DNA of 20,225 nt from the NCBI GenBank assembly GCA_015499985.1, contig JAAAUF010000766.1:1-20225 (forward strand), given 5' to 3'. Position numbers and translations under genes: made by a program. The DNA comes from Haplosporangium gracile. Its lineage: Eukaryota > Mortierellomycota > Mortierellomycetes > Mortierellales > Mortierellaceae. The notes below the pieces were generated by a model that saw nothing but the letters and a program-made list of their open reading frames with translations, made no database searches and was not told where the DNA came from. Shown piece after piece: positions 9,236 through 17,385 of the stretch (the stretch's first letter is position 1; each line of letters begins with the position of its first letter).

Positions 9236-11326
9236 TTATTTTTTAATAACAGATGGCCGGCCGCCAGGTAGAAGGAACCAGCGCTTATAGGTAGCACTCT
9301 TCTTCTTGGCCATCTTCGGTTTGGATTGATGCGACCTCGGAAGATGCTCGTCGTCAAGCTTGTAATAATGTTCATCCCTCCAGATCTCCAACATGTACCC
9401 CGGTGAAGGTCGGATGTACCCAGCTTCGGATGAACTTCCATTCTGTGACAACTTAAGCGTAGGTTTCGTCTTTAGAAAAAAGTTGATCGGCGCATTTCCT
9501 GGTCCCTTGACTCGCTTGGGCAATTTGCCATACGGCTCCAACAAATCCAGTAGCTCCAACTTGGGCCAGACATCCAGCATGTGCTTTGCCTCAGCTTTCC
9601 CCAGTGTAGCGTCAATCTCCGGATGTGAGACTCGGAATGACGGGCCTCGTATCTGCCTCAAATTCTTCAACCTTCCCAACCAACTCAAATACGCCCGTCG
9701 ACCCTTGGCTCTGTCCTGTAATGCCAGCAGTTGCGGAAAGGTCACATATGCATTGGTGACATTCTTCTTGAGAGGGGCGATGGCCTTGATATCCAACACT
9801 TCGAGGCTAAGCAAGTTCCCGATCTGGCGATAGAACGTCTCCAGCTTGCCCCACCGTTCCATGTCCTTGGCTGATTCAAGTGCCACTGACTGTTGAAGGT
9901 AGTAAGGCTGAGTCGCCTCAAACTCACCCCAACAGATGGTTAGGTTGAGATGACGAAGACCAACGCACGCCCATTTCTGAGAGACCAAGGTGTCGATTTT
10001 GACTGAAAGAGTGGTATCTTTGAGGATGACCTCAAACCGCTCCAGAGATACACACCGTGACAGAATCTCGATCACCAACCCGTCGTCCACTTGCTCGCAG
10101 TTGTAGAGTCGGATATCCCGCAATGTCAAAGAGTGTCGTTGAATCGCCGTGTTGCTGCTGTAGCCGAAATTCATCTTGTAGCGCTCAATGTAAAGGGTTT
10201 CGATTGGCGCCGTCATCTTTTCAACGAAGGGCATAAACTCTGCGGGTTGACTGTAAGAGAGCTCCTGTCTGATGTAAACGTGGCGAATCTGATGACAAAA
10301 CTCGTGAATGGCGGGGGCAAGGGTCTTGAGAAAGCCAATTCTGCTTGTCACATAGAGGAACTCGATGGTGTCGATGTTTGTACAGTGATCCATCATCCAT
10401 TGGTACGACGACGAATCCGAGTGATCCACAGAGAGAGACAGTTTCTTGAGGCGAAGTAGTGGATCCTGTCGTAATGTAAGCGCTCCGAGGGACCAATCGT
10501 TGTCTCCCATCCTGGGCATCAAACTGAACTCGCTCTCCTTGATCGACGAGCCACTTCCTGGCTTAATCAACAGGGTCTCGACGGTCTCGGGCACACTCAA
10601 AAAGATGGTTTCGAACGCGTCGCGCCAGTTTCCAGTGTCGGGGATATGGTCGATGGAAAGGTGCCTAAGGTGGTGTAGTCCCGAGAGAACGCGCGACAAG
10701 GATCGGATATCAATGGACCGCTGGGCGTGGATGTAGTGTAGCGTCAGATAAGTCAGTCGTGGGTTGAGTTGGATAAGCCAGCAGAACTGGGCAAAGACGT
10801 GAGCGTCCGAGTACTCTTCGAGTCCAGCGGCCTCGCAGATGCTGTCTTCGACCCTTCTGTTGCCATATCCTGCCCTAATCTCGAGTTTTGTCAGCCGGGT
10901 AAGAGGAGGGAACTCGATGGCAAGATCGTTGAGGTCGCTGACGGATGGGACCCAGCTGGGTTTGACTGCGGAGGATTGGGTTTTGTTGTCGGTATTATTA
11001 TTGCTTGAGATTACGCGGGTGTTGCTCATAAGGAGAACCAAGAAGGACTTCCTGATTTTGAGGGACCGGACGAGGACGCCCTTAGTGGCGAGCTGTTCCC
11101 ACTGCTGGACAAACTTTTTCATCTTAGTCACGGTCTCAAAGGTCGAAAAGTCAAGGTCTCTCCAAAGGACGGGAGTGCAGACGCGGTAGAAAAAGCGGCT
11201 GGTCCTGCAGAATCGTCCTAGGTCCTTCTTGGGCGGGTTTTGGTCATTCAGTCCGACGGCGAGGTGATTTGCTACCATTGTTAGCAGATCGGGTTGACTG
11301 AAGAAGCGATTCGATGCACGCTCCAT
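9236..11326 (-). CDS. F-box/leucine-rich-repeat protein (copy 2), 696 aa
   Basis: Intact single-exon gene from ATG 11324-11326 (CACC context) to TAA 9236-9238. Residues 8-60 are the F-box (QPDLLTMVANHL, then LGRFCRTSRFFYRVC, ending VLWRDLDF), with a short insertion of about ten polar residues between the first helices compared with copy 1. Leucine-rich repeats follow (LTKLEIRAG, LTYLTLHYI, LRHLSIDHI, VETLLIKPG, LKKLSLSVD), then WACVGLRHLNLTICWGEFEA and LEVLDIKA. The C-terminus is rich in Lys/Arg (KPKMAKKKSATYKRW) and could be a nuclear targeting signal. It is presumably an SCF adaptor with an unknown target. It is paralogous to the gene at 793-2733. AATAAA on the coding strand lies at 9226-9231, a few bases after the stop, and may act in 3' end formation. 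Confidence 0.9.
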   Translation of the reverse strand: MERASNRFFSQPDLLTMVANHLAVGLNDQNPPKKDLGRFCRTSRFFYRVCTPVLWRDLDFSTFETVTKMKKFVQQWEQLATKGVLVRSLKIRKSFLVLLMSNTRVISSNNNTDNKTQSSAVKPSWVPSVSDLNDLAIEFPPLTRLTKLEIRAGYGNRRVEDSICEAAGLEEYSDAHVFAQFCWLIQLNPRLTYLTLHYIHAQRSIDIRSLSRVLSGLHHLRHLSIDHIPDTGNWRDAFETIFLSVPETVETLLIKPGSGSSIKESEFSLMPRMGDNDWSLGALTLRQDPLLRLKKLSLSVDHSDSSSYQWMMDHCTNIDTIEFLYVTSRIGFLKTLAPAIHEFCHQIRHVYIRQELSYSQPAEFMPFVEKMTAPIETLYIERYKMNFGYSSNTAIQRHSLTLRDIRLYNCEQVDDGLVIEILSRCVSLERFEVILKDTTLSVKIDTLVSQKWACVGLRHLNLTICWGEFEATQPYYLQQSVALESAKDMERWGKLETFYRQIGNLLSLEVLDIKAIAPLKKNVTNAYVTFPQLLALQDRAKGRRAYLSWLGRLKNLRQIRGPSFRVSHPEIDATLGKAEAKHMLDVWPKLELLDLLEPYGKLPKRVKGPGNAPINFFLKTKPTLKLSQNGSSSEAGYIRPSPGYMLEIWRDEHYYKLDDEHLPRSHQSKPKMAKKKSATYKRWFLLPGGRPSVIKK

Positions 11327-11585
11327 GGTGAGTGGGGGGATGCAAGAAGGAGAGAGAGGGGAAGGTGGAAAGAGTGATGACGTGAGGGAGAAGGAAGAAG
11401 AGGAATGGAAAAAAAAAGAGAGAGAAGAGAGGAGAGATCAAAAAGAGAAAAAGAACCCTTGAAAAAAAAAAAAAGTAAAAAAAGCGCACTAAACGGACAG
11501 GGGCCAAGTCAACATTGATTGAACAGGTTTGAGTTTGAGTGATTTTTGCTTCTTTTAATTCAATTGACACAATTCATTTTATGAA
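11327..11585. promoter_or_regulatory. Short intergenic promoter of F-box copy 2
   Basis: The 259-bp gap between two same-strand F-box genes must hold the promoter of copy 2 and the 3' end of copy 3. From about 11338 to 11475 the plus strand is A/G-rich, so the coding strand is a CT-rich tract directly upstream of the start codon. Confidence 0.5.
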
Positions 11586-13391
11586 CTATCGCCTGTCGGG
11601 TGGCAGCCAGTCTGGTTTGTGGCTCCGTGCCCACATCTCGACCCCAAGCTCGGATATGTAGTCACCCGTCAACGAATTTGGGTCCGCCATTGGATTTAGA
11701 CCCTTCAGCACATTCAATCGAGGCAGCTGTCGAATCATCCACTCCAACTCGTGCACCCCCAACCGGTGCCATGTCATTCTCACATCAACCTCTCGCAATT
11801 CCTTCAAACTTGCCAGCTGACCCAATCCACTCTCAAGCGTCCAATCAAGACTATCCGTCTGCAGGCCAGAGTTGAACGACGGCTCACCCGGGCTATTGTC
11901 CAGCGGATAAATATCACGGGAACCCTCCCTATAAACACAACTCACGTTGAAGACCTCCAGACAAACAAGTCTCCCCAGTTGTTGATATACTTGGCGCTGG
12001 ATATCCTTGCGTCCTAAGAAATTATCGCGACAAGTCTTTCTATCCAATGCATACAAAACTTGGCCATGCTCATCCATCTCAAGGTCAGGTCGTGGAATCC
12101 CGCAGATCTGAACACAAAGTGTCGTCAGCCATTGACACGCCCACGGCTTCGCCACTATGTCACGAGCAACCAGTCTTGGCGAACGGGTCGAGCTGAACTC
12201 TCGGAGCGCACTGGCCTGAGATAAAATCAATTGGACATCCGTGCTCTCTATGGTCGACGCATTCTTGATCCGCAGAATGACCAGATGCTTCTGGCATTTC
12301 CTCCCGATCGCTTCCGCGGTCGCCTTCATGCTGGACGAGCAGTCACGTTGGATGTTAATCTTGTTCCAGACTTCTTTGAAACTGTTGCCAGTGATGCTTG
12401 AAAGCGCCGTCGAAATGGTGTGCGCAATGTCTCCGTCAGTCTCCCACTCACCTTCCTCGTCTGCTACAACTGTGAGATCCTTGAGATGGTACCCTACTGC
12501 CTCCTCTAACGCAGCCTGGACCAACTTGTATCCGGTGATGGCCCTTGCCGTGATCCTGTCAGGAGTCGGATTGTCAAAGACCTCTAAGTTCGAGCAGCCT
12601 CTCAGGAATACAGGCAGAACCCTATCCTGATCGCCCTCCATGCCTCGGAGTGAAAGGATCCTCAAGTGTTTGTGCTGTTTAGCGCCTCCTGGCCCAAAGT
12701 ATCGCTCAAAGTCCAGGTAGTCTGTTTCATCATGCGCATAGTTCTCAATGTCCAACTTCGAATGGCCGTTCTCTTCCGTGCCTTCGTTCCAAAAAGTGTG
12801 AGCTCCAAGGGCAAAGTACTCCAATTCCGAAGGGAGGTTGTCGAAAAACGCCTTCAAGAGTCGGAACCCGATGCGCGGGTAGTGGTCTGGTCGAAAAGAT
12901 TGGTCCGAGTATGAGATGTTGAAGAGGGAGAGATACCTGAGGCGAGTGAGGTGCTTGTCAATGGCAAAGAAGAGCTGTCCCGGGTGTCGACAGATGCTTC
13001 CAATGTAGAGGTGCTGGAGCGAGGGGCTCCGTTTGATGATGCCGATGATATGAACAGTGTGATCTTCAGTCAGCAAGTTAACTCTTGGGGGGATAGTCAG
13101 TTCGAGACGCGTCAAGTGAAGGTCAGGGATCACGTCGACATCTTGAAAAGGGATCAGCGTGTAAGGGAATAAAGTCCGAAGGGCGCGGACATGGTGTCCT
13201 TGACGAGACAATGATCGAAGGGCGCGAACTGAGCAGAACCATTTATACTGAGACTCGCCCGTTATTTCGAGTGCCCTCCAGAGGATAGGAATACACGAAT
13301 GGTTCCAGTCCTTGTTGACACGGACAAGACTAGCGAGATCCTGTAACTCGAGAAACTCTGCAACAGCCGTCTGAATCTCCTGTGGCAGCAT
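11586..13391 (-). CDS. F-box/leucine-rich-repeat protein (copy 3), 601 aa
   Basis: Single-exon gene ending at TAG 11586-11588. The frame is open to 13610 but only from a non-ATG codon through low-complexity Ser/Leu/Cys sequence. The ATG at 13389-13391 has an ACC context and starts right at the F-box, so it is chosen. Residues 1-43 are the F-box (LPQEIQTAVAEFLELQDLAS, LVRVNKDWNHSC, ILWRALEI). Leucine-rich repeats follow: LTRLELTIP, LQHLYIGSI, LRYLSLFNI, LEYFALGAH, LRILSLRGM. A late core (WACQWLTTLCVQICG, then QVYQQLGRLVCLEVFNVSC) matches the corresponding part of copies 1 and 2, so all three belong to one family, but this copy is the most diverged. It is probably an SCF ubiquitin-ligase adaptor; the target is unknown. 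Confidence 0.88.
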   Translation of the reverse strand: MLPQEIQTAVAEFLELQDLASLVRVNKDWNHSCIPILWRALEITGESQYKWFCSVRALRSLSRQGHHVRALRTLFPYTLIPFQDVDVIPDLHLTRLELTIPPRVNLLTEDHTVHIIGIIKRSPSLQHLYIGSICRHPGQLFFAIDKHLTRLRYLSLFNISYSDQSFRPDHYPRIGFRLLKAFFDNLPSELEYFALGAHTFWNEGTEENGHSKLDIENYAHDETDYLDFERYFGPGGAKQHKHLRILSLRGMEGDQDRVLPVFLRGCSNLEVFDNPTPDRITARAITGYKLVQAALEEAVGYHLKDLTVVADEEGEWETDGDIAHTISTALSSITGNSFKEVWNKINIQRDCSSSMKATAEAIGRKCQKHLVILRIKNASTIESTDVQLILSQASALREFSSTRSPRLVARDIVAKPWACQWLTTLCVQICGIPRPDLEMDEHGQVLYALDRKTCRDNFLGRKDIQRQVYQQLGRLVCLEVFNVSCVYREGSRDIYPLDNSPGEPSFNSGLQTDSLDWTLESGLGQLASLKELREVDVRMTWHRLGVHELEWMIRQLPRLNVLKGLNPMADPNSLTGDYISELGVEMWARSHKPDWLPPDRR

Positions 13392-15873
13392 GGTGGAAGA
13401 GGAGGAATAACGGAGGCAATGACTTTTTTTTTTTAGTGATGTAGCGGTGGTGGGTGTTGACCTTGGTAGTAATGTTGAGGCGGAAAGATTGAGCGAGTGA
13501 GAGAATAAGAAGACACAGAGGGTTGGGCGACACATCGAACAAAAACATGACAAGAGAGTCAACGCGGGGTGAACATTTTGGCCATGGCAAAGGGGGAAAA
13601 TCAAAATCAAAAATCAGCCCCTTCACGTACAGCGACCAAGCACACACGTACACGTATCATCCTCTCTTTTGCATCCATGTTCCAATCCTCTTCTAAGGAG
13701 TGAGGAACGAGGAGTTGCTTGAGATGTTTTATTCATGCCTGTTGCTCCCCCTGTTATTTCCTTGTTCATGGCCCATCCATCCATGCCACCTAGCCAGACT
13801 TATGGTAACTCAGTATAGTCGCGTTTCATAGTGCCTTGCTTGCAAAGATCTAGCCAGACTGATGTCCGCCACCAACCTAAAAGATAATTGGCAGGTACGA
13901 TCACTTCCAAGAAAAATCAAAACGTGCCCAATAGCTTAACGCAATCAAAGTAGGCCAGTGTGAAGTTGGCCTTGATGTAGAAAGGGGCAAGAAGAAGGTC
14001 ATGCAAAAAAGGACAGGGTGTCTGTCTCTCCTGACAACCCCTACTACAGCCATTAGATGTCAGGCACCAGGACGAGCGTTGAAGTGAGTGAGAGAGAGGT
14101 AGTGGTGGATGGGTTTGGAAAAGGAAAATAAAACAGCCTGCACAAAGAGTCAAAAAAAAAAGAGGAAAAAAAAAGTAGGGCTTTTGTGTTTTTATTCTTG
14201 CCACAACCCTATTTATCTGGGAAACGAAGAAAAGGGAAGGAAGAGAGAATGAAAAGGAGAGGAGAGTTGTCCAAGTAAGGTAGACCTGTTCTACGCCAAC
14301 GCATGTCATTGTTATTTTTTGTTTTGCCTGCAGACTGGGAGCGAAGAAGGAGCATCTTGAACACAGTGCGGGACAAGGAAAAGCGAACTAATGCAGGTCC
14401 ACCAAAGAAGAATTATGCCTCCCTTCCTCCTACAAAGACTAGAAAAAATAGGGGCAACTATCCCGCGTTTCTTCTCCGTCCTGTCTGTGTGCATGTGTTG
14501 CATTTGTTTGTTTTTCTGTGTATCACGCGTTTCTTCGTTCGTCGGTCATTTTTTTTTTTTTTTTTTTTTTTTGCATCAGCTGGTCTGTGCCCCTAATTTC
14601 AAGTCTTTTTTTTCCAGGCTAGAATTCTTGGTGTTTTGTCCGATCAGAGGAAGGAAAGTACAAAACAAAGGAGTAGCCCTGTTCCCCTTCAAGTGCAGGC
14701 TACCGACAGTGCCTGCTTGAGAGAAGCTAACAGGACTAAAACAATAATGGCGTCGGTGTCATGGACCATCTGATGATGGGGAAAGGAGGTTTTCTTTTCT
14801 TTTTGGACTCTGAAGCAACACTGTGCCCAGAGTACTTGAACATAATACACAGAGTTGCTGAGCAGGAACCTGACATGGCGTGTTCATGACGAAAGATGGA
14901 GGCAGGAGGAGTTGCACTTAGTGAGAAAGGGTGAAGACGGAAAATCCTATTATTATCCATTTCAGCCACGCGGAAATAGGGGGTAGCGTGTGTAAGTGTA
15001 GACGAAGCAGACAGTGATCACAAGCAGGATCAGGCCCGACTTGACTTGTGGCAAGCTGAATCCTGTCGCCCTTATGTCCTTTCTATGTTTTTAGTATCAA
15101 CCGTGCTTGGACTTGTGGGTGGGCCAACAGTGGACAACATGCCTCCGCGCAATGGTGCGAATGACAAACAAGCTGTCTGTCCCATTCATATTCTTAAAAT
15201 GCCTATCTTAAATGATTTCCTCTCTTTTCTTTCTTTTCCTCTTCTCCTCTCATCCCCTCATCCGTCCTCCCTTCCTCCCTTCCTCCACGACCCTCCCTCC
15301 CTGACTTTACCTCTGTTGTGGATTGTAATGAACATCAAGTGTTAACCCCCCATTCTTCCTTTTTAACGAACCCCCCTCCCTTTTTTTCTTTTCTTTCACG
15401 ACATACCTACCTTTGTGTTCATTATCGTTTCGTATTCATCAAAACTTTTGCGCCACTTTTCTTTTGTATCTTCCCTCACTTTTCTCTTTTACACTCTTTC
15501 TTCTCTTCTTTACTTTTTCTTTTCTCTTTTAAATTTCTTCTCGGGGCACACATCCTTTCTTTTGTTCACCGACTATCTATCTTCACCTCCTCCCCCAACC
15601 TCTTTGGATAGTCAACCTACATCCCTCCACATCAAGCACGGCTCTGTTATCCCTTCTTACCTCTCCCAATATTGCCACCTCTTATCTTAACGACTTGAGC
15701 TTACACACCTTCATCCTCTCCTCTAACGCCATCAAGTCCTCTCTAATTATTCTGTAACGTTTTTTTTTTTTTTTCTCAACAATCTACTCCTCTTACTCTT
15801 ACTTCCTTTCTTGTTTTATATATTCACTATCTTCTATTACGACTTTTCCTTCATCAAGCCAACAACCTTCCTA
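13392..15873. promoter_or_regulatory. 2.5-kb divergent intergenic region
   Basis: Non-coding stretch between F-box copy 3 (leftward) and the membrane-protein gene (rightward). It contains a 10-bp direct repeat TAGCCAGACT at 13791 and 13851, a run of 24 T at 14549-14572, and a very CT-rich stretch from about 15215 to 15780 with another long T run near 15760. Several open frames occur (for example 13917-14309 minus, 14303-14720 plus, 15318-15690 plus), but all are low-complexity pyrimidine translations and none resembles a protein. The right part is presumably the promoter of the gene at 15911. I see no RNA gene. Confidence 0.5.
15817..15823 (+). promoter_or_regulatory. TATA-like element of the membrane-protein gene
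   Basis: TATATAT in the setting TTGTTTTATATATTCAC, about 90 bp before the start codon at 15911, at the end of a long CT-rich tract. If used, transcription would start near 15845-15855, which would put the CAA-rich stretch in the mRNA leader. Confidence 0.4.
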
Positions 15874-15910
15874 AACAATAACAACAACAACAACAACCAA
15901 CAAAAGCAAA
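15874..15910 (+). promoter_or_regulatory. CAA-repeat 5' leader
   Basis: Immediately upstream of the start codon the presumed leader is almost free of G and T, with AACAA/CAA triplets repeated about seven times and then AAAGCAAA before ATG. Such a leader should be unstructured. CAA-repeat leaders are known to favour translation elsewhere; the effect here is inferred. Confidence 0.5.
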
Positions 15911-16695
15911 ATGTGGTGCAACAACTGCTGTCTTTGCTTCCCAGTCCGTGGCGGTGCGATGTGGCTCGCCGGTCTTGTGATTGTGATCAATGCGATTGGA
16001 GGTATCCTCCTGTTCCTGTGGGGCCCTTACTTCTTCTCGTCGACCATGGCGTTGATCTTTGGAGGCTTCTCGGTCCTCCAGGCCGCCACTGCAGGAATCG
16101 CCTTCCTCGGCCTCTGCAACGTAAGTAATCTCTCTTTTTGTCTCCTTTCTCTCTTGCATTCATTCCTTGGGTGCGCATGTACTTTTATCGTTCCATTGGC
16201 TCACTAAGCATATCTGTCTTCGTTTTGTTGAGACACTTTACCTTCTGCATCCTACTTGTTCTTTAACTTGTGCTGCTGTGACACACAATTTTACTAATAG
16301 TCTTTCTCTTCCCTGTGTCAACTCGCTACAACAAATAGTGGTCGTACATGATGACGAGGATGTTTGTGTTTATCCAATGGCTGATTGCGTTTTTGGGCAT
16401 TGCTCGTATCGGAATGATGGCCTACCAGCTCCAGGCGAACAAGGACTGGATCTCGTCCGAGTGCTGGGGAGCAGTCAACGACAAGGGTTATACCCCCATG
16501 GGCACTGCGGCGGCCTTTTACTGCCACACGCCGATCCCGACGTTCATCAAGCTGTTTATTGTTGGATTGGTGATCGACTTTGTGCTGAACTTGTACATGT
16601 ACTTTGTCGTCTGGCGGTTCTATGTCCGCATGCGCCTCTATCCCTTCCATAAAGGCGTTGGACTTACCTACGAGCAGGGACTTTATGAGATCTAA
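15911..16695 (+). CDS. Small four-helix membrane protein with Cys-rich N-terminus, 188 aa
   Basis: Two exons, 15911-16120 (70 codons) and 16339-16695 (118 codons plus TAA), joined in phase 0 across a 218-nt GTAAGT...AATAG intron with a TACTAA branch-like site at 16292. The protein begins MWCNNCCLCFPVRGG, a cluster of four cysteines suited to lipid acylation or metal binding. Four hydrophobic segments follow: about residues 17-38 (AMWLAGLVIVINAIGGILLF), 43-68 (STMALIFGGFSVLQAATAGI), 76-98 (FVFIQWLIAFLGIARIGMM), and 147-172 (FIKLFIVGLVIDFVLNLYMY). Between the third and fourth is a loop with two cysteines (SSECWGA and FYCHTP) that may form a disulphide, giving a tetraspan shape with both ends on the same side. 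The family is unnamed to me; it looks like a conserved small membrane protein of early-diverging fungi. Function is unknown. Confidence 0.87.
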
Positions 16696-17385
16696 ACAGC
16701 TTGGTTCCTCTTTCCTTTTCGCCGCCTTTGGGCGCTGTCATATATAGACGTGTCCGTTGATGTGGACATGCTCTTTTCGTAATAATATCTCTTTTTGTCT
16801 TCAGCGTGGATCTATAAAATAAAATACTGATTGTTGTCAATATAAATATAACACTTTCATTTTAATACTGCAAATGTTTTCGTGTTGGCGGTAACGTGTT
16901 TACTCTTCGAGGAACAAGAGCGCGACGCAGTAAGGAAGTCACTTTTGAGCGGCCGGATTGGCCCACGTTCTCTGTCTGATTAGTGAAGTGAAGTCGTGAT
17001 CCAGGCTCCCATTCAATCCTTACTGGATAGCCAGACATGGGCTTAGTCAATGCATGACTGTTGTATACTGTACGTAGGCGCCGCACAGCCCATGGACCAG
17101 TTGGAAGACAGGCAGGCAATGGGTCTCTCTCCTCTCGCTCTATCTGCCAGTAAGAAAAAAAAGTGCCTTGTCATTGGTACTCCTTAAACAGCGAAATGTG
17201 CACGCACACTCCCCTTTTCTTCCCTTTCTCCTTTCTCTCGCTCTTTCCACATTTATCCCTCGCTTTCTCGCAGCACCTTTTTTTTACTCCTCCCTCCCAT
17301 TTGTCACCCTTTATCTTTTTTCTTCTTCTTTCATTCAAACCTTCACCGCCATCACCACCACCACTAAATTCAATCACTAACTCCC
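16696..17385. other. 3' flank of the membrane-protein gene and promoter of the ArfGAP gene
   Basis: This 690-bp gap holds AATAAA at 16818-16823, about 125 nt after the stop codon and a likely polyadenylation signal for the upstream gene. A mixed stretch with no gene follows. A CT-rich tract at about 17205-17340 then precedes the ArfGAP start, with a CAC/CCA-rich leader (CACCACCACTAAATTCAATC) just before the ATG. The minus-strand open frame at 16862-17119 lacks an ATG start and resembles nothing. Confidence 0.5.

Noticed and set aside
9393..9833. Plus-strand open frame of 146 codons
   Set aside because: It is antisense to the conserved C-terminal core of F-box copy 2 and has no family resemblance, so it is a shadow frame.
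13392..13610. Longer N-terminus for F-box copy 3 starting at 13610
   Set aside because: No ATG opens that extension near 13610, and its sequence is low-complexity; the ATG at 13391 starts exactly at the F-box.
13791..13860. 10-bp direct repeat TAGCCAGACT, 60 bp apart
   Set aside because: Too short and only two copies; not a CRISPR-like array, and no inserted element is visible between them.
13917..14720. Several open frames in the large intergenic region, on both strands
   Set aside because: All are low-complexity (Phe, Leu, Ser, Pro or Lys runs), overlap each other in different frames and contain homopolymer tracts; no protein family is recognisable.
16862..17119. Minus-strand open frame of 85 codons
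   Set aside because: It lacks an ATG start, is unlike any family I know and lies in the gap between two well-supported plus-strand genes.
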